Position numbers and translations under genes: made by a program. Positions 23,709 through 35,720 of a stretch of DNA of 60,000 bases are shown here, piece by piece (the first letter of the stretch is position 1; the number at the start of each line of letters is the position of its first letter). The notes under the pieces are model-generated. The model searched no databases. It saw only the letters and a list, made by a program, of their open reading frames with translations, and was not told the origin of the DNA. The DNA comes from Membranipora membranacea (Eukaryota > Bryozoa > Gymnolaemata > Cheilostomatida > Membraniporidae), in assembly GCA_914767715.1 (NCBI GenBank), contig OU612071.1:20955681-21015680 (forward strand), in the 5' to 3' direction.

Positions 23709-23761
23709 GCTCGGTGGTGGTGGCTGGTGGTCCTGGCCTACATGCAGGAGGTGGCGGAACT
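23709..23761 (+). other. Possible orphan Gly-rich exon
   Basis: About 53 bases lie between a TTGTAG acceptor and a GTATGA donor. One frame reads VVVAGGPGLHAGGGGT, glycine-rich. It follows copy A downstream and could be a stray exon of a related gene. The evidence is only composition and splice-like borders. Confidence 0.2.
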
Positions 23762-24315
23762 GGTATGATTTGAGTTATTCCTTTGTAAAGAAAGATGGAA
23801 CATGCTTTATGTTTACCAATAGTGGCAGTACCAGTTAGTAAGGTCTTTATTTTTGATAATAACAAGTTCTTTTACTCCTCTTTTTTTATAAAAAAGATGA
23901 AAGCTTTCTTGAAATCATGTTTAAGATGAGGGTTGATGATTATAATAACTCTCTCCAAGATTTGAATAGGGCCACTCTACCCTGGAGTGTTAAGTTTGGA
24001 AATTATGCTTTACTACATATTTAAAGATAGGCAATTAATGAAGCTTGAAACTTTCTGGTTTGATTTAATTGATTTTATTTATTTATTTATTTATGTATTT
24101 CATGTCTAAGACATAACCATTTTCATTGTTAGCTTTATCTTCCATATTTCTTCTTCATCTATTTATTCCATATTTATTTATTTTTGTTTTATCTTGGCAC
24201 ACGTGGAAGAACATCATTTTAATGATGAAAATTGCTTGTCAATAAACGCTTTAAAAAAAAAAAATTATATTTCATAAAATTTGACTTTATACGAATTTGT
24301 CTGTATTTAAAAACT
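23762..24315. other. AT-rich intergenic sequence
   Basis: AT-rich sequence with TTTATTTA runs at about 24,070-24,100 and an A-run at about 24,252-24,263. The A-run may be the poly(A) end of a decayed retroposon. No coding exon seen. Confidence 0.4.
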
Positions 24316-24491
24316 TCACTCAAACATGGCTGATGTTGCAGTATAATCTTTTCCATCGATGGTGTACTTGCTTCTCAGTGGTGGGAGTAGAAAGTAAAAG
24401 TTAAGAACCCCAGAAGGCACCCTTTGACCCCTTCGGGTGACTACCAGGCAGCTCTGTCCATGGTTCAGTTTTAACACTGCCAGATATGCCT
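24316..24491 (-). pseudogene. Isolated exon 11 of a diverged paralogue with its own stop
   Basis: On the minus strand, after an acceptor CCCATTACAG, the frame reads EAYLAVLKLNHGQSCLVVTR, matching exon 11 of copies A and B ([20 protein letters not shown]). It continues without an intron to SKYTIDGKDYTATSAMFE and a TGA at 24318-24316. No neighbouring exons 9 or 10 were found on this strand. It is either the last exon of a largely lost gene or a free fragment. Confidence 0.6.
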
Positions 24492-24654
24492 CTGTAATGG
24501 GATGCAAGATGACCTTTGCTTTACTCTATTTAAATGAGTGCCTCAATCAAAAGTAGAAATAAAGGCTGTGAAAAGTCTGACAAGACATCCTTTAGTTTAT
24601 ATTATAGTGTCTACCTTGATCAAGTGCATGCTGAAGTTGTACAGAGCCTCCATG

Positions 24655-25985
24655 TCTCAGTAAAATAGCTGAAAGTTACATCAACAATATACTCAGTGAA
24701 AAGTCATCCGACAGTACTTAATTTGCATACACAAGAGGGATAGGTACTATTGATACCCTAGTCAAAGCCGTGAAATCCTAGAAAATGTCTATAGGACAGC
24801 AAGAAGACCCTAGCTGTCCATGCACTATTCGATGACTTTTCTAAGGCATTTGATAACATGAGACCGGATGTATTGGCAGCTATTATGGACCAGCAGGGCT
24901 ATGACCAAACAATCGTAACTCTGTGTATCAACTTTCTCACCAACCGCAAACAGCGTGTGATACACAAACCATCAAGATCAGTGTCTAGCGAAAGATCATG
25001 CAGCGTGGGGGTACCCCAAGGAACGATATGCGGCCCAGTCCTGTAGAACATATTCATCAAATCCCTGGAATCTTCCGAGAACATACTGAAGTACGCTGAT
25101 GATCTAACAATCTATGCCACCATCCCTAAGTCTGCTGTAATATCTGGTAGACGAGGGGAGAAAACTACCGATAACGCGATAATCGCCGCCGAAGCTGAGG
25201 CAACTGCAAAGTGGTGTGAGGAACACGTTATGACGCTAAATACATCTAAGACAAAACACATGCTCATATCCCTGAGTGACAACATCATTCTCGAACAGCC
25301 TGTCATCATCAATGGTGCTGAGATTGAGGTGTGCCCAATTTTAAATTACTTGGTGTCACGCTGGATGAACATCTGAATTTCCATGCACACATATCCTCGA
25401 TTGTAGAGAGAAGCCATACCAAATGCTACGCACTGCTTCTGATGAAACGCTTCGGCGTCAACACCATAGGACTCTGCAAATACTATGCTAGCATCGTCAG
25501 ATTGCTTCTGACCTATGCATGTCCAGCTTGGTTCCCGCCAGCCACCCAGTATTACATAGACAGTCTAGAATGTGTTCAGAAACGATGTCTAAAAACCATC
25601 TATCCTAATCTAGAACACTACTCAGACAGACTAGCAGCAAGTGGTCTACCGACACTAGAGCAGTACATGAGTGATCTGAGTAGCGCATACAGCAGCAAGG
25701 TGATAGCTGATCCCAACCACCGGTTAGCTAACCTGATTCCACCGAGGCAATCCACTGTACGCAGACACTCAAGCAGACTACCAGATGTACTGATAAAACC
25801 ATTCAAAACAGAATCCCTCTATAACACTGTGTTTTATGAATATGGAGTGTAAATTGAAATGACTGGAACCACTGGAATCATCACACTAATGTAAAACATG
25901 TTCTGATACAAATGTTTTTTCAAACAAACATTTTTGAACGGTTTAATAAAGTTAATATCAATCAATCAAAAATACTGGAAGGCCT
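24655..25985 (+). mobile_element. CR1-like non-LTR retrotransposon fragment (reverse transcriptase), decayed
   Basis: A decayed RT reads QFAYTRGIGTIDTLVKAVKS at about 24,720, then FDDFSKAFDNMRPDVLAAIM (motif A), VGVPQGTICGPVL (motif B, followed by a TAG at about 25,045) and YADDLTIYATI (catalytic YADD). A one-base shift follows at about 25,330. The C-terminal part, 25331-25852, reads FKLLGVTLDEHLNFHAHISS to a natural stop. The 3' end after 25,930 is AATAAAG followed by ATCAATCAATCA, a short tandem repeat end as in CR1-like elements. The endonuclease region is missing. Confidence 0.85.
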
Positions 25986-26779
25986 GCTTAATTGCTGAAA
26001 TATAACTTGTACATCGAAAATGATATGATTATTCTTGTTTAGTCAGAGCTTTGCAGTGTTGCGAAGCATCTTACAAAGAGCAGGTCTATACTGCATAGCT
26101 TGTTGATAACAGAGACCCGGACCCTGGTGTCAGTGAACACTTGGATGGAGCAGCTGGCCGCACTATCCTGGAGCAACAGCTATGGGAAACAGTTCTAATA
26201 ATATGGCTAGTTTCCTTAAAACTCGAGACTCCTCCGACGCCCATAAAAGATTTCGATATTGTGGGATATTTATTCTATTTTATAGCTGAATATTTTGTAC
26301 ATGGATTTTCTGTCAAAACTCAAAATATTTAATTAATTTGATATTATTTGTGTGCCTCTCCCCCATTAATCTCTGGTTCATTATATTTGACCAATAAATG
26401 ACTTCTTTTTCACTCACCTATTGCTATTATTGTCAGTTGTACCCTACAGAAGAAAAGGGTCAAGAAAATACAACTCCATGCTAAGACTTACTAATTGCCT
26501 GCAAAGATCAAGTTATTTTATGGTCTTCATGCATTTCAATTTTTGGGAGAGACAGAAATACGATGAGAGTAAATATTACGCTAGAAATATGCTAAGCAGT
26601 TTGAGGGGACTTGATGTTAGCTAGCAAGCAATAAGTCAGACTAGCTGAGGTAGGAGCCTATAAAAAAGTGAGGAGTATGAGTAAATGTCAAGTTTTATTT
26701 CAATTAAGCTATTTCAAGCTTGGGTGAGATGGTGAATATTTTACAACCTCATCCAAAATGTGGTGATCTGTATGTTACA
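25986..26779. other. Intergenic between a CR1-like element and unit B
   Basis: No supportable gene. Open frames at 26141-26332 and 26421-26624 have no recognisable motifs, splice support or conservation with unit A. Confidence 0.4.
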
Positions 26780-27259
26780 TTTTATGACTTAGTACTTAAC
26801 ATCTACAAGGTCTATATCAGTACAGTTGTTGCTCACACAGGCACTTTGTGTAGAAATTGAATTGATTGGTTGCATTTTGATAAAAGAGATATTGCCATAC
26901 CTTATTTGATTGGCTGTCCGTTGAGGAAACAAAATTACAGTAATTTTTCATATAATTTTATTAAAACTTGCATTCCTACTTCCTTGAAAAGCATTCTTAA
27001 GGACCAGCCAGCTATTAATTATGATTTCATTCTCATGACACTCAATAACTGGTGCATTTTGGGCATAAGATCGTTCCGTATCATTTATTACAGCCTCAAA
27101 TTATCCTTGTGCCAGCTACATTAATAAAATTGATTTCTCTGGCTGATTTACTACCATTGATAACAAGGAAATGAATACTCCACTGTGCAGAATAATCCTA
27201 AGATCTTAATAATCTCAAACTCTGATATTGATTAACATTGGGCTAGCTCACAGCCCCCT

Positions 27260-27409
27260 TTAATTTGAATGATTTAAGGCTATATTTTCAACTATAAGGG
27301 TTCCTCTCAAAGTTCAATATACACAGTAGATATCATAGCAGCGGTAAGGATTTCTGTAGAACACTGCAGTAGGCAAGACCTGATACTGATACTACTATAG
27401 AGGGTTATC
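27260..27409 (+). promoter_or_regulatory. Proximal promoter and 5' leader of copy B
   Basis: AAGGCTATATTTTCAACTAT (27277-27296) and the following leader match copy A closely. A conserved TTTGATTGGCTG block with a CCAAT core lies about 370 bp further up at about 26,905. Confidence 0.5.
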
Positions 27410-30400
27410 ATGGAAGTCTGGAAAAGTATGGAGTATGTTTTGGGAATCGTCTTAGGTAAGCTGAGAACGTAATAACGCTTGTGCTTGATTACAATAGGGA
27501 GCCCATGGTGCAACGGGATATTATCATGAAGAGAGTCACGCCTGTTATTAATTTTGATATTGCTGCGAATAATTGTATATGATTTGCTCTGAATCTCCCC
27601 TTCAGTTAAAAAGATTTCTTAATATATTCTTTATGGTCTGATTGTATGATTGTTTTAAGAGATAGGTAGCTTGATTGGTTATAGCACCTACCATCTAATA
27701 GTTCACAGTTTGATTTCTGCTGCAGTCTACTTAGCGCTGTTGGTGAAGCATGAGTTCTCCGCTCCTCTGAAAAGCTGGAAACATTTCACGCCCTTGCCCT
27801 AACTGGACCATTAATGTTCTCGGTAATGACGACTACACACCATTCTCTTGAAACAGAATTTTTTAATTTTGTCAAATATAATCTATGGTGCTACTGTTTT
27901 CTTTTTTACAGCGCTCTCCCTGATGCTGAATCCAGTGTTATCACAATGTGACAGTAACACAGAAATAAGTGGAATATTTCATCTGCAGAATCTCTGCAAT
28001 CATCGATATCTAAGGGTAGATTCAAGTACTGCTCCTGATGGGCTGATTATTCTTCCGAATGCAAATAACGATAGTAAGCACATAGATGCCATAGCAAAAT
28101 AATAATAAATTATAACTAGGGCATAATTCAATGTTTGAGACCCATGCTCAGCCTGCTTTAAGAAGTTGTTTATATTTTTTATCACCGTATATGACACTCA
28201 AATAATCAGCATCCCGATGAAAAGTAATTCTAAGTCTGTGGAATCAGCGCAAAGAGCCTGAGTAGATGATTGAAGCTCAATCAGCTCTTTGGATGGATGC
28301 TAATTGCCCAGAAATGTTCTCTTACAGTAAAATAATTCTCCATGAGAGTCAGAATCCAAATGGTAGGCTCTGGTTGCAGAGTTTAGTTTTATCCTCTTTT
28401 TTGCAGCTAGATTCAAAATGTATTCCCATAATGGCGATGTAGGAACACCGTATGTCAGGCTTGTAGATATTAGCAATAACAGAGCTACACATCGACCATC
28501 CTCTGCAGGAGTAGGGGATGAACCAAAAACTATTGTGAGTCTGACAATGACTACTGAACACCTCAAACAATTAAAATCTCATTTGTCATGAAGACATGAA
28601 GTTTAATCTGCGAACTATCTGCGAACTTTTAGGCTTCCTTAGCAGGGGTTGGAGTAGCCTGGGCAGGCTGTCGGGGGGGGGGGGGGGGTGGGGGAAACAG
28701 CCTGGGTAAATCCGTCTTGGCGTGAATCATGACATAGACCTGTCTTGTCTACCGTTTTCATAAATTCGGATTTACGATAGAGAGCCAACTAACACAAATA
28801 TCTTAGTTCAATTTACCAAGGAGTAGTCTTTGGTTCGACGCATTGATTCTTCTTCTTATTCCATGTGGTTCCTTGTTCATTTTACATACCGTACTGTTTG
28901 TAAACTACTACTCATTAGGCTTAGCAAGTAGAGAATGGTTTGAGTGAAGAAGATTTACATTTAAATTCAGCATTTTAATCAATAGACATCGATACATAGA
29001 CATCAACTTAGTCTATTTCTATCATGTGATCATATAACCAGTAGAGCATGGAATCAACTCGGACAGCTCTTATCTTAATCCGAACTCACAACTATTGCAA
29101 TTTGTTTCCAAGTTTTCCTCTCTTTACCCAGGATGTCCACCAACTCACCCGCCCACTCACCCACCCGCCCACCCTGACAGCTGCCCAGCCTGCCCAGGCT
29201 CAAGTCGGAAAGTTCTTATACACTCAGATAAAAGCCATTATTTTAACTTCATTGCTTTTATCATCATAGACTGATACTGGGCCATATTCAGCAAATTGTC
29301 AGGATAGCCGATTTTTTGTCTATGACCTTGGAACATCGGACGACAGAGTTTCCTTTGGTAAGTATCAGGTATACTTTTCAGGTGATAGATTTGATTATCA
29401 GCGATGATGATTTCAATAAAGAAGAACAACATAAGCGTATTTTCAAAATCAGGGAATGAAATTTGAGAAGCAACATAAGATTATTAGTAAAGTTTTCTTC
29501 AATGTTTTAGAATCGAGATCAGTGGCTCTTGGAAGTCTATTTATGAACCCCTTTTCTACTGATCCAAAGTTTGATACGGAGAAGTCTTGGTGGTCACTTT
29601 ATGACTATCTGCTCAAATTCAGTTTTTATGGTAATTCTATCATCATCAGCTACATTGAGACACCTTTCCCCTTTCGGGGCAAGAGGGCCATCGGCTCTCC
29701 ATTTGGAGGCAGCAATGGTAAGCAAAAAATAGCAGTCTGTTCAAGTCTCAAAGAGCAGAATCAAATTTTTGAGAAATCTAGCTTGATCAATTGATTCTTT
29801 GAAACTTCAGTACAACTACAAGGTTGCAAAAAAATTGTTATAGTTTCCAAACCTTTCTAGCATACTGTGAATAAACATATAAGTCTTTGTAGGGTAAGTT
29901 AATTTTATTACTTAGATAAGCAGCTACTCTGAGTTGTTCGTTTTTTTGCAGGTCCCAGTGGTAGTTCACTGTTCTTATCACATGACGGTTTGAGTCAGCT
30001 GACATTCAACTCCAGACGTGGGCAAGGTGAGCACTCATCTGTTAGATAGGTTTATGGAAAACGCAAGGCAAAATGTTACAATGGTGGAAACAGGGAGAGA
30101 ATTATTATGATAATCTATTCCTTTTGGCATTCTTCTTGATACTTAGAATACTTAGGCAAAGATCTTTTGATGAGCTATGCACCCAGCTAAAAGTGACTAT
30201 AATTCACCCTTATATGCTATGAATTCACAAAGCCATCAACAAGTATGTAAAGGTTTAACTTACTCTAATCTTTCTGTGTGGATATATAACATATGTCTTG
30301 TCATTGTAGGATTTGATGTAGATCAGTTTATGATTTATCGAGGATTTGATCAGAGGGGAGCTTATATCACCGGAGAGGCGGTCACTATCAAGATTGCCAG

Positions 30401-32757
30401 AACCCAGGTGGGTGTTTAGGGCCTACAGAGATAAAGTGTCATAGAGAGACAAAACAATTATGACATGCATCTCAAACCTGGGACAGAATTACATTAGTAA
30501 ATTTATTTCCTAATTGTCCCTGAGACAATGCATAATAATTTGCCAATACTAGTAGATTTCTACTGCTTGTGAAAATAGTTGCATTGCATGCAGTATTAGG
30601 TTAGAAAATAGTATTATTGATGCAAAAAGTAATGATTATATACACAAAGTTATTTACAGATTGGGAAATAAATTTCACAAGGAGAACATAGTAGATAACT
30701 TCTGAGAGGAGGTATTCCGATTCAAAGGCAAACCGAATAATATAATGTACTAATGTAGCTATAACCTTTCACAGAACTACTTATTTGCACGATATGATGA
30801 GAGGTTGGGTAAGATAATCATGGATGAGAGGGTGACTGTAGGAAATACTGCACAGAATACAGACAGCAGTAGTATCAGTAGCTTCTTAAGCTTTGGTAAC
30901 CAGGTACAGTAAACCACAACCCTAGTACATAAATATACTTATCCAGTTGGGGATTTTGGATCTTTTATCCTTTCAGTTTGCTTTAAATTATTCCTCAAGT
31001 TTGAATGCAGCTGTTTGGATCGGGTCGTTAATTTAATTATTTGCACAGTACCCTTCACTAATATAATTCCCTCTTTACATCATCAATAAAGAGCCGCTAG
31101 CAACTGCGGACAACGGTATAGGGTCACTGCTAGCATTAGCAACATTACGCTAAAGTTAGCGATAAAGAGGTCAAATGACACAAAGTGTGTAGCAAACAAA
31201 CCTCTTCTATCAATTGTCCCGCGTATTTATATTACAGAGATTTTCACCGACCTCCAGGTATGGTTGGTCTAGAAGGAGACCTGGCAGACCATGGGGACTG
31301 CAGCCGGGTCAAACTACAATAGCCTACCAAACAATCAAAACTAAGGTATGAAACTGAATCTGAAGGTGTCATTTTGCTAAATCATTTAAAGAATATGCTT
31401 CAAATTTCAGATTGCTGATAGAATAGCCTTTAGCTCTGAGTAATTAAAAATCCCAAGTGTAAAAGATTTAGACCTATAAAATCCACTATCATTAACACGA
31501 GTCATAAACAATCCACATTATGGCCGTGATAATGATAGGTGATCATTATTATGTTTTGGCAAAATGACAATGAATGAGGAAGTAAACCCGTTAAAGAGTT
31601 CTGGTAAAGTGATCTACAGCCTCTGGTTCAGATATGTCACGACAACAATCCGTGATTAATTAGTATTAAATATGATTGACGGCCTTTTAAGTGTAATGGT
31701 GTTGTTTCCTCATTAGCTGATTGAGTGAGAGAACCATGCATTCACAGCCTGTGGATAGATAAATTACAGTAATCTGTGCTTGCAGGATTTTACTGGAATA
31801 ACAAACCAACTGCCTGTCCCATTGCGATGTCAAAGACCTGTATGTCACTATGGTCAGTATTGTGGACACGCATACCATCATCAAACTTCTTCATCATCTG
31901 CATGCCAACCAAGATTTCTTGTTGACGAGCGAGTGTTTATTGTGGAGAGGAGAGGACGTAGAATACGACTTCAGCACGCATTGGATCCAGGTTATTATTT
32001 ACAAAGAATGAACAATACCTGTGTCTCACTTAATTCTGACCATCGATACATCAACTGGCAAAATGAATTATAATATGTGTAAAACTCAGGCGGCCCATAG
32101 TACAACGGATTCCATGCAATACGCCCCACTCTATGATCAATGTCTAGTATTTTGGAATGTACTTTGGAGCCATAAGAAAAGTACATGTGGTAATCTGGAA
32201 ATACAGAAATTATTCACTTTCCCCCTTTCCATTGACTTATTTGACTGTGTTTTCTTTGTCCATTTATCTCTATTATATACTTGGAATCTTTACAGAGGCA
32301 TATTTATCCGTGTTAAGACTGAACAACGGTGAAAGAAGACTGATAGTCACAAGAATAGGCCAAAGGACACCTTCTGATGTTAATTTTGACTTTGGACTAC
32401 CACTTTGGCGTAAGTTAACAAATTCTTACAATGACATATACTAGTATTCATCTATCGTAGTGATCTGTGCTGAAATCACACCACATCACAACTAGATAAA
32501 GGCACTTTCATAAGTTCACAAGTCAATGCTGACACAAAGCATGTTCTTTCTCGTATTTTGTAGGTATTCCTCCAAGCAGATTTCACGGACCTCCAGAGTC
32601 GGGCGGACCATCAGGATTGGCCGGACCCCCAGGACCCCAAGTAACCCCAGGAACTCCAACAGCCGAAGGAACCCCAACAACCACAGGACGCCCAGGTGGC
32701 CAAAGGGATCCCCCTGGATGTAGTGATGGGCCTTCAAGTATATTGAATATATTCTAA
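27410..32757 (+). CDS. Secreted protein with Gly/Pro-rich C-terminal tail, copy B (12 exons, 517 aa)
   Basis: Exons: 27410-27455, 27912-28073, 28407-28534, 29270-29357, 29511-29717, 29952-30026, 30310-30407, 30775-30903, 31238-31345, 31786-31990, 32296-32409, 32564-32757. The sum is 1554 nt with no internal stop. Exon lengths equal those of copy A except exon 5 (207 against 213), exon 8 (129 against 126) and the last exon. The signal peptide (LGIVLALSLMLNPVLS), beta-type segments, Arg/Pro-rich exon 9 and four-Cys exon 10 are all kept. The tail is degenerate: GPSGLAGPPGPQ, then VTPGTPTAEGTPTTTGRPG, so only about four clean Gly-X-Y triplets remain, but DPPGC is conserved near the end. Copy B reads TCA where A has its TAA stop, adding SSILNIF. 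Frame preservation implies both copies are functional, or were until recently. Confidence 0.85.
28628..29205. mobile_element. GC-rich inverted repeat in intron 3 of copy B
   Basis: AGCCTGGGCAGGCTGTC with a long G-run and CCTGGGTAAA (about 28,650-28,712) is repeated in reverse orientation at about 29,125-29,205 (TTTACCCAGG, a C/CA-rich run, CAGCCTGCCCAGGCT). About 410 bp separates the arms. Unit A has no equivalent, so this is probably a small B-specific insertion. Ends are approximate. Confidence 0.5.
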
Positions 32758-33754
32758 ATTGATTAAACAACTAACTCATATATTCCATCACAGACAAAAA
32801 TAATTTTGGGACATTTGATGTTAAAACTGACCTCAAAAACTAATTATGAACAACAAAGAAAAAATAATCAGAAATCTGCAAACACCTGTGTCTGCCCTAT
32901 GCCCTTCTATATTTAATAATACTGGATTTTTTTCTGTTATTTATTTGATGGCAATTGCCATTACTTATATAAAATATAATGTTCGAACCTCTCCAACTTC
33001 AATTTCGCTTTTGTAGTGATACTCAATTAGTGTGGGAATCATCTTTTTTTTATTTTTTACATGTTATCAATTATTTTGTTTATAAGGTCTTTAACTTTAA
33101 CCTCTGATGTTGAAGATGTTGATGTATATTGTAATAAAAGAAAATATAACTATTATCTTCCTGAATAATTCATGTTGAAATCCTGTAATTTCTCATAAAA
33201 CAATTCTAATCGCACCATAAAATGGTGAAACACATTGAAAGGTTAATATGTACAGCTTCAGTGAGGCTCATATTTGTGAAAAACAACGTTGAACTGTCAA
33301 CTAGCAAGGGAGTTCAGTCCAAGTAGTAGTTGCCATACATTTTCAGTAACAAAACAAACCTTGACTGTATACACTGCCATTCAATAACCACAAGTAAACA
33401 TCAAAACATCATTGTTTGTGACATGAATACATAGTGCTGTAATCATATTCAACTAAGTAGGTTATAAATGTCGACTGGCATACATTTTTAATGATTCAGT
33501 TATAAATGCTGGCTTTAGTGGCCACCAGACTCTAGGTTATAACTTAAAGGTTACAAAAAATATACATAATTTAGAAAATTGTCAGTCTATATGATTGAAG
33601 ACTATGAAAGGACTTTTGAAATCTATGATAAAAACCTGCAAATGATAAGGCGAAAAGTTGTGGTCTGTCTTCCATTCCAGTGAATAACATTTACAGAATT
33701 TTTCCAATAATGACAGCCATTTATAATGTAGCTGTTGTGGCTCTGAATACCTAC

Positions 33755-33837
33755 CTGAGTATTTGAGATCTTGATAGTAACAGCCTCACCCTGGGTACCA
33801 GGCCCTAGAAATATCACAAATTGCTGTATATCATATA
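33755..33837 (-). pseudogene. Isolated exon 7 of a diverged paralogue
   Basis: On the minus strand, acceptor TTTGTTACAG and donor CAG-GTAGGT bound 83 nt with the same phases as exon 7 of A and B (1 in, 0 out). It reads YDIQQFVIFLGPG then EAVTIKISNTQ, against [11 protein letters not shown] in copy A. It is five codons shorter than the A exon. The nearest related exon on this strand is exon 6 at 41053-41148. Confidence 0.6.
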
Positions 33838-34109
33838 CTGTAACAAAGAAAATTGTGGCTAGGGATCACTATTTGATTTTATTATGTAAAAACTCACCCC
33901 AATATGACCCAATATATACGCTGAAGAACATGAATACGTAATAGAATTACAAGTTTGCATGTGGATATAAGTGAAAAAGACATGTATGACACACAATATA
34001 TGTGGCCTTCTCACATATAATGTATGTAGCACCTGAGCATGATTTGGTCAGTGCTAAAATCTTCTAAACAAGCTAAGTCAAACCTTGAGGTGCAACAATG
34101 AGGGCCTTT

Positions 34110-34720
34110 ATATATCATATTACAATATTATCACCAGACAAGGTTGTAGCCCCAATCTGCATGAGTTGATAGAGAGTTGTGTGATGCGATCTAATCCTAG
34201 CAAGAGCTGGTCCCTTTTCTTGTTTCATTTGTTTACCGACCACCAAACTCCCATGCAGATTGGATGGACAAGTTCAACGACTTCGTGAGTGAGTGTTATA
34301 TGCAATATGTGAAAAAATTGTGATTCTTGGTGATTTCGATGCAAACAATTGAGACGGTCAAATTGAGAAAGGCTGAAAGAACAAAATTTGTAGCCCCCTA
34401 TAATTACTCTAATAGATAACTGAACAAACTCGAGTAACTTCCAGTACTGCAACTCCCAGTACTGCAACTCTCATTGATCACATTTACACAAACCACAAAG
34501 ATCATTGCATTTCATCAGGACTAATTGAATATTCCGTAAGCGATCATGATTTGATTTATACGATACGAAAAATTGGTGTCAAACGACAGGCAGGTGAACA
34601 TAAAATTGAATATCGAGACTTCTCAAATTTCACTCCAAAAAATATCATAAAATCATATGTTGGTGTAACTTGAGAAGATATCCTTTGTCCAAAAAGACAC
34701 TGGAGAGCTAATTTTAGCGT
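34110..34720 (+). mobile_element. Decayed non-LTR retrotransposon, endonuclease region
   Basis: Broken frames read VYRPPNSHADWMDKF and (frame-shifted) GDFDANN. They then read TRVTSSTATLIDHIYTNHKD followed by SDHDLIY, the C-terminal motifs of the apurinic-type endonuclease of LINEs (IDHIYTN, SDH). An 18-bp tandem duplication (CCAGTACTGCAACTC twice) interrupts it at about 34,440-34,470. Several stops and shifts show it is dead. Confidence 0.6.
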
Positions 34721-34944
34721 TCAATCAGAGATAAATATCAATATAATTTCTAATTTGATTACTACCAAGAAACGAAATGTCAACCCTATACAATTGCCAA
34801 ATTGGTCGGGTGAAGAGGTTCAAACACAAATGAAAGTAAGAGAAAATTTTAAGAATGAAGAAAACTGGGACGCATGTAAGATGCAGCGGAACATAGTCCC
34901 AGAGCCTGGGAAGATACACATTTAGGCATATTCAAGTCCTGAAA

Positions 34945-35432
34945 GTGTTGTGTAAAATTGTCATGGGGAAGTGTGAATATGCTATTACTGGTAGTGAATC
35001 GCGTGAACAGTTTTTGCGCAAAAATGGATTGGTGGAAAGTGAAATGGTAGGTGAGATAGAACCTCACAGAGCAGCTCAGCATACCACAGCATGTTATGAT
35101 CACAAACTAACGACCAGACTTAATGTCTGGTCTGACAAAGAAAAAGCATAATACTGATACTTATAGAAAATCTCTTATAGGTGGTTGAGAGAAAAGTGAC
35201 AAGATACAAAGATCTGGTGCCACAATGCCAAGACAAAGGTTGGAAATGCGAATTATTTGCAGTGGAAGTTGGCTGCCGTAGATTCATTGTCAGATCAGCT
35301 ACCAAATTTCTATTTAGAGTTCGGCAGTCAGGCAGAGAACTCAAACATGCCACAAAAATCACAGTACATGAGGCAGAAAGCGCATCTACATGGATATGGC
35401 AACAGCAGTGTGTGAAGACAAAAGCAAAGTAA
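34945..35432 (+). mobile_element. Retroelement-derived fragment
   Basis: Two open pieces. 35181-35432 reads RYKDLVPQCQDKGWKCELF, EVGCRRF and ESASTWIWQQQ. That resembles the tail often found at the end of retroelement polyproteins in cnidarians and other invertebrates (KYxxLVxxCxxxGW ... VEVGCRGF ... AxxASxWLW). This assignment is from memory of the motif and is moderately uncertain. The upstream piece at 34945-35151 may belong to the same relic. Confidence 0.45.
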
Positions 35433-35720
35433 TCCTATTGCTTGTAAGCTTGGGTTTAACAGGCTCTTATTATTTTAAAGGGCAACCAAGGTTTCAAACA
35501 ACTTCTCATTGATGGCCATTGATAATTAGCAGATTGCACCTTCTGCATGGGAAAAAGACAAAATATAATTCGGATGATTATTCAGCCAGAATTCTTGTAA
35601 AACATTTCTTCCACCAGGTACTCAAACTCAGCTAAAAGAGAATACCACATAGCAGTTTCCTGTTCCTGTTATTATTTAGCCTGTGCTCTATAATTATTGC
35701 AGCGAAGTCTTGGAACCTCT

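Larger units (their letters stand above)
26780..33540 (+). repeat. Segmental duplication unit B
   Basis: Collinear with 11,010-21,690: upstream block, 12 exons, introns and about 700 bp of 3' flank. It lacks the foldback element and the retrotransposon present in unit A. It has a deletion of about 73 bp removing exon 12b and its own GC-rich inverted repeat in intron 3. Confidence 0.85.

Noticed and set aside
28673-28697. Long G-run (also at 47,092 and 50,982, and the C-run at 10,782) as G-quadruplex signals
   Set aside because: Homopolymer runs are common assembly and sequencing problem sites; without spaced G-tracts there is nothing specific to claim.
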